Assembly: GCA_036898135.1 (NCBI GenBank)
Contig: CM072522.1
Span: 32,723,951-32,787,950 of the forward strand
Source of the DNA: Oncomelania hupensis
Taxonomy: Eukaryota; Mollusca; Gastropoda; Littorinimorpha; Pomatiopsidae
Direction of reading: 5' to 3'
DNA: 64,000 nucleotides
Made by a program: the position numbers and the translations under genes. Of this stretch, positions 63,711-64,000 are shown one piece after another (the first letter of the stretch is position 1; every line of letters starts with the position of its first letter). The notes below the pieces were generated by a model, which was not told the origin of the DNA, did not search any database, and saw only the letters and a list, made by a program, of their open reading frames with translations.

Positions 63711-64000
63711 TGTTACACTCCGTTTGATGATGATGTTTTCTATCAGTATCTGATTCAGCCCCGATGCTTGAATTCCTGATAGTTGTGTAACTCAGATTCG
63801 TTTATCCACGCAACCCGTCCAAACAGCGTACAAGTCACAAAGTCGACGTATGAAGTTTTCCACTTTTATTCAGCACACACCAACAACTGCATACAATTCT
63901 CAACTCAACTCAACAACTTTCACAGCAACTCTCCAAATCACTATCAACAACTTTACTATCTCTCAACAGCAACTCGGCACACGATTAAATAACCTCTCTC
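63711..64000 (-). mobile_element. LTR, same family as 55,213-55,911, running off the window
   Basis: Begins TGTTACACTC and is the complement of the 3' part of the 699-bp LTR, including the block around ATTCAGCCCCGATGCTTGA and the TTTTATTCAGCA polyadenylation region. CTGAG (63706-63710) is the expected left duplication. Whether a provirus or another solo LTR follows cannot be seen. Confidence 0.85.

Overview
This is eukaryotic, transposon-dominated DNA. Genes are split by GT-AG introns, intergenic DNA is AT-rich, and almost every mobile-element class of a metazoan genome is present: non-LTR LINEs, tRNA-derived SINEs, Ty3/Gypsy, DIRS-type tyrosine-recombinase elements, Penelope, hAT and THAP-type transposons, long solo LTRs and minisatellites. 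The mix suits a lophotrochozoan, probably a mollusc. That is inference; no taxonomic marker gene is present.

Two large paralogous blocks, A (about 2.0-22.3 kb) and B (about 53.0-63.7 kb), are colinear and nearly identical wherever they align. Each carries the same minus-strand gene of four small exons: the phases match across every intron and exon 3 differs only by synonymous changes. Between the copies lie many insertions present on one side only. The other copy therefore acts as an empty site and gives exact element boundaries and target-site duplications (TSDs). A second pair of related blocks, C (32.4-38.3 kb) and D (48.2-52.6 kb), allows the same reading there.

The minus-strand gene in block B starts at 58,295. 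Its exons 1-3 end in phase 0, and three exons farther along the same strand have phase-0 acceptors: a short stop exon (53.8 kb), an exon with one C2H2 finger (38.5-39.3 kb) and an exon with 23 C2H2 fingers (25.2-27.4 kb). I infer a transcription-factor locus in which common 5' exons may be joined to alternative 3' exons, with introns inflated by transposons. Block A looks like a tandem duplicate whose later exons would lie left of the window.

Layout: 1-2.0 kb AT-rich, nothing recognised. 2.0-6.6 kb gene A exons 4, 3 and 2 plus a TIR element. 6.6-13.65 kb two TIR elements (1.7 and 5.3 kb), each with a repeated internal motif at roughly 170-200 bp spacing. 13.7-22.3 kb gene A exon 1, a THAP mini-element, a SINE, a broken hAT element, a LINE fragment and several copies of a 574-bp retroposon (here called R). 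23-25 kb Penelope fragment and a 71-bp minisatellite. 25-27.4 kb zinc-finger exon. 27.9-32.4 kb two related 2-kb solo LTRs. 32.4-38.3 kb block C with SINEs, a palindrome, a MITE and a hAT element. 38.5-39.3 kb single-finger exon. 40.4-47.0 kb a truncated Gypsy element split by a complete DIRS-type element that has Gag and tyrosine recombinase but no visible reverse transcriptase. 47.4-48.2 kb 76-bp minisatellite. 48.2-52.6 kb block D. 53-63.7 kb block B with gene B, three LINE fragments and two solo LTRs. 63.7-64.0 kb start of a further LTR.
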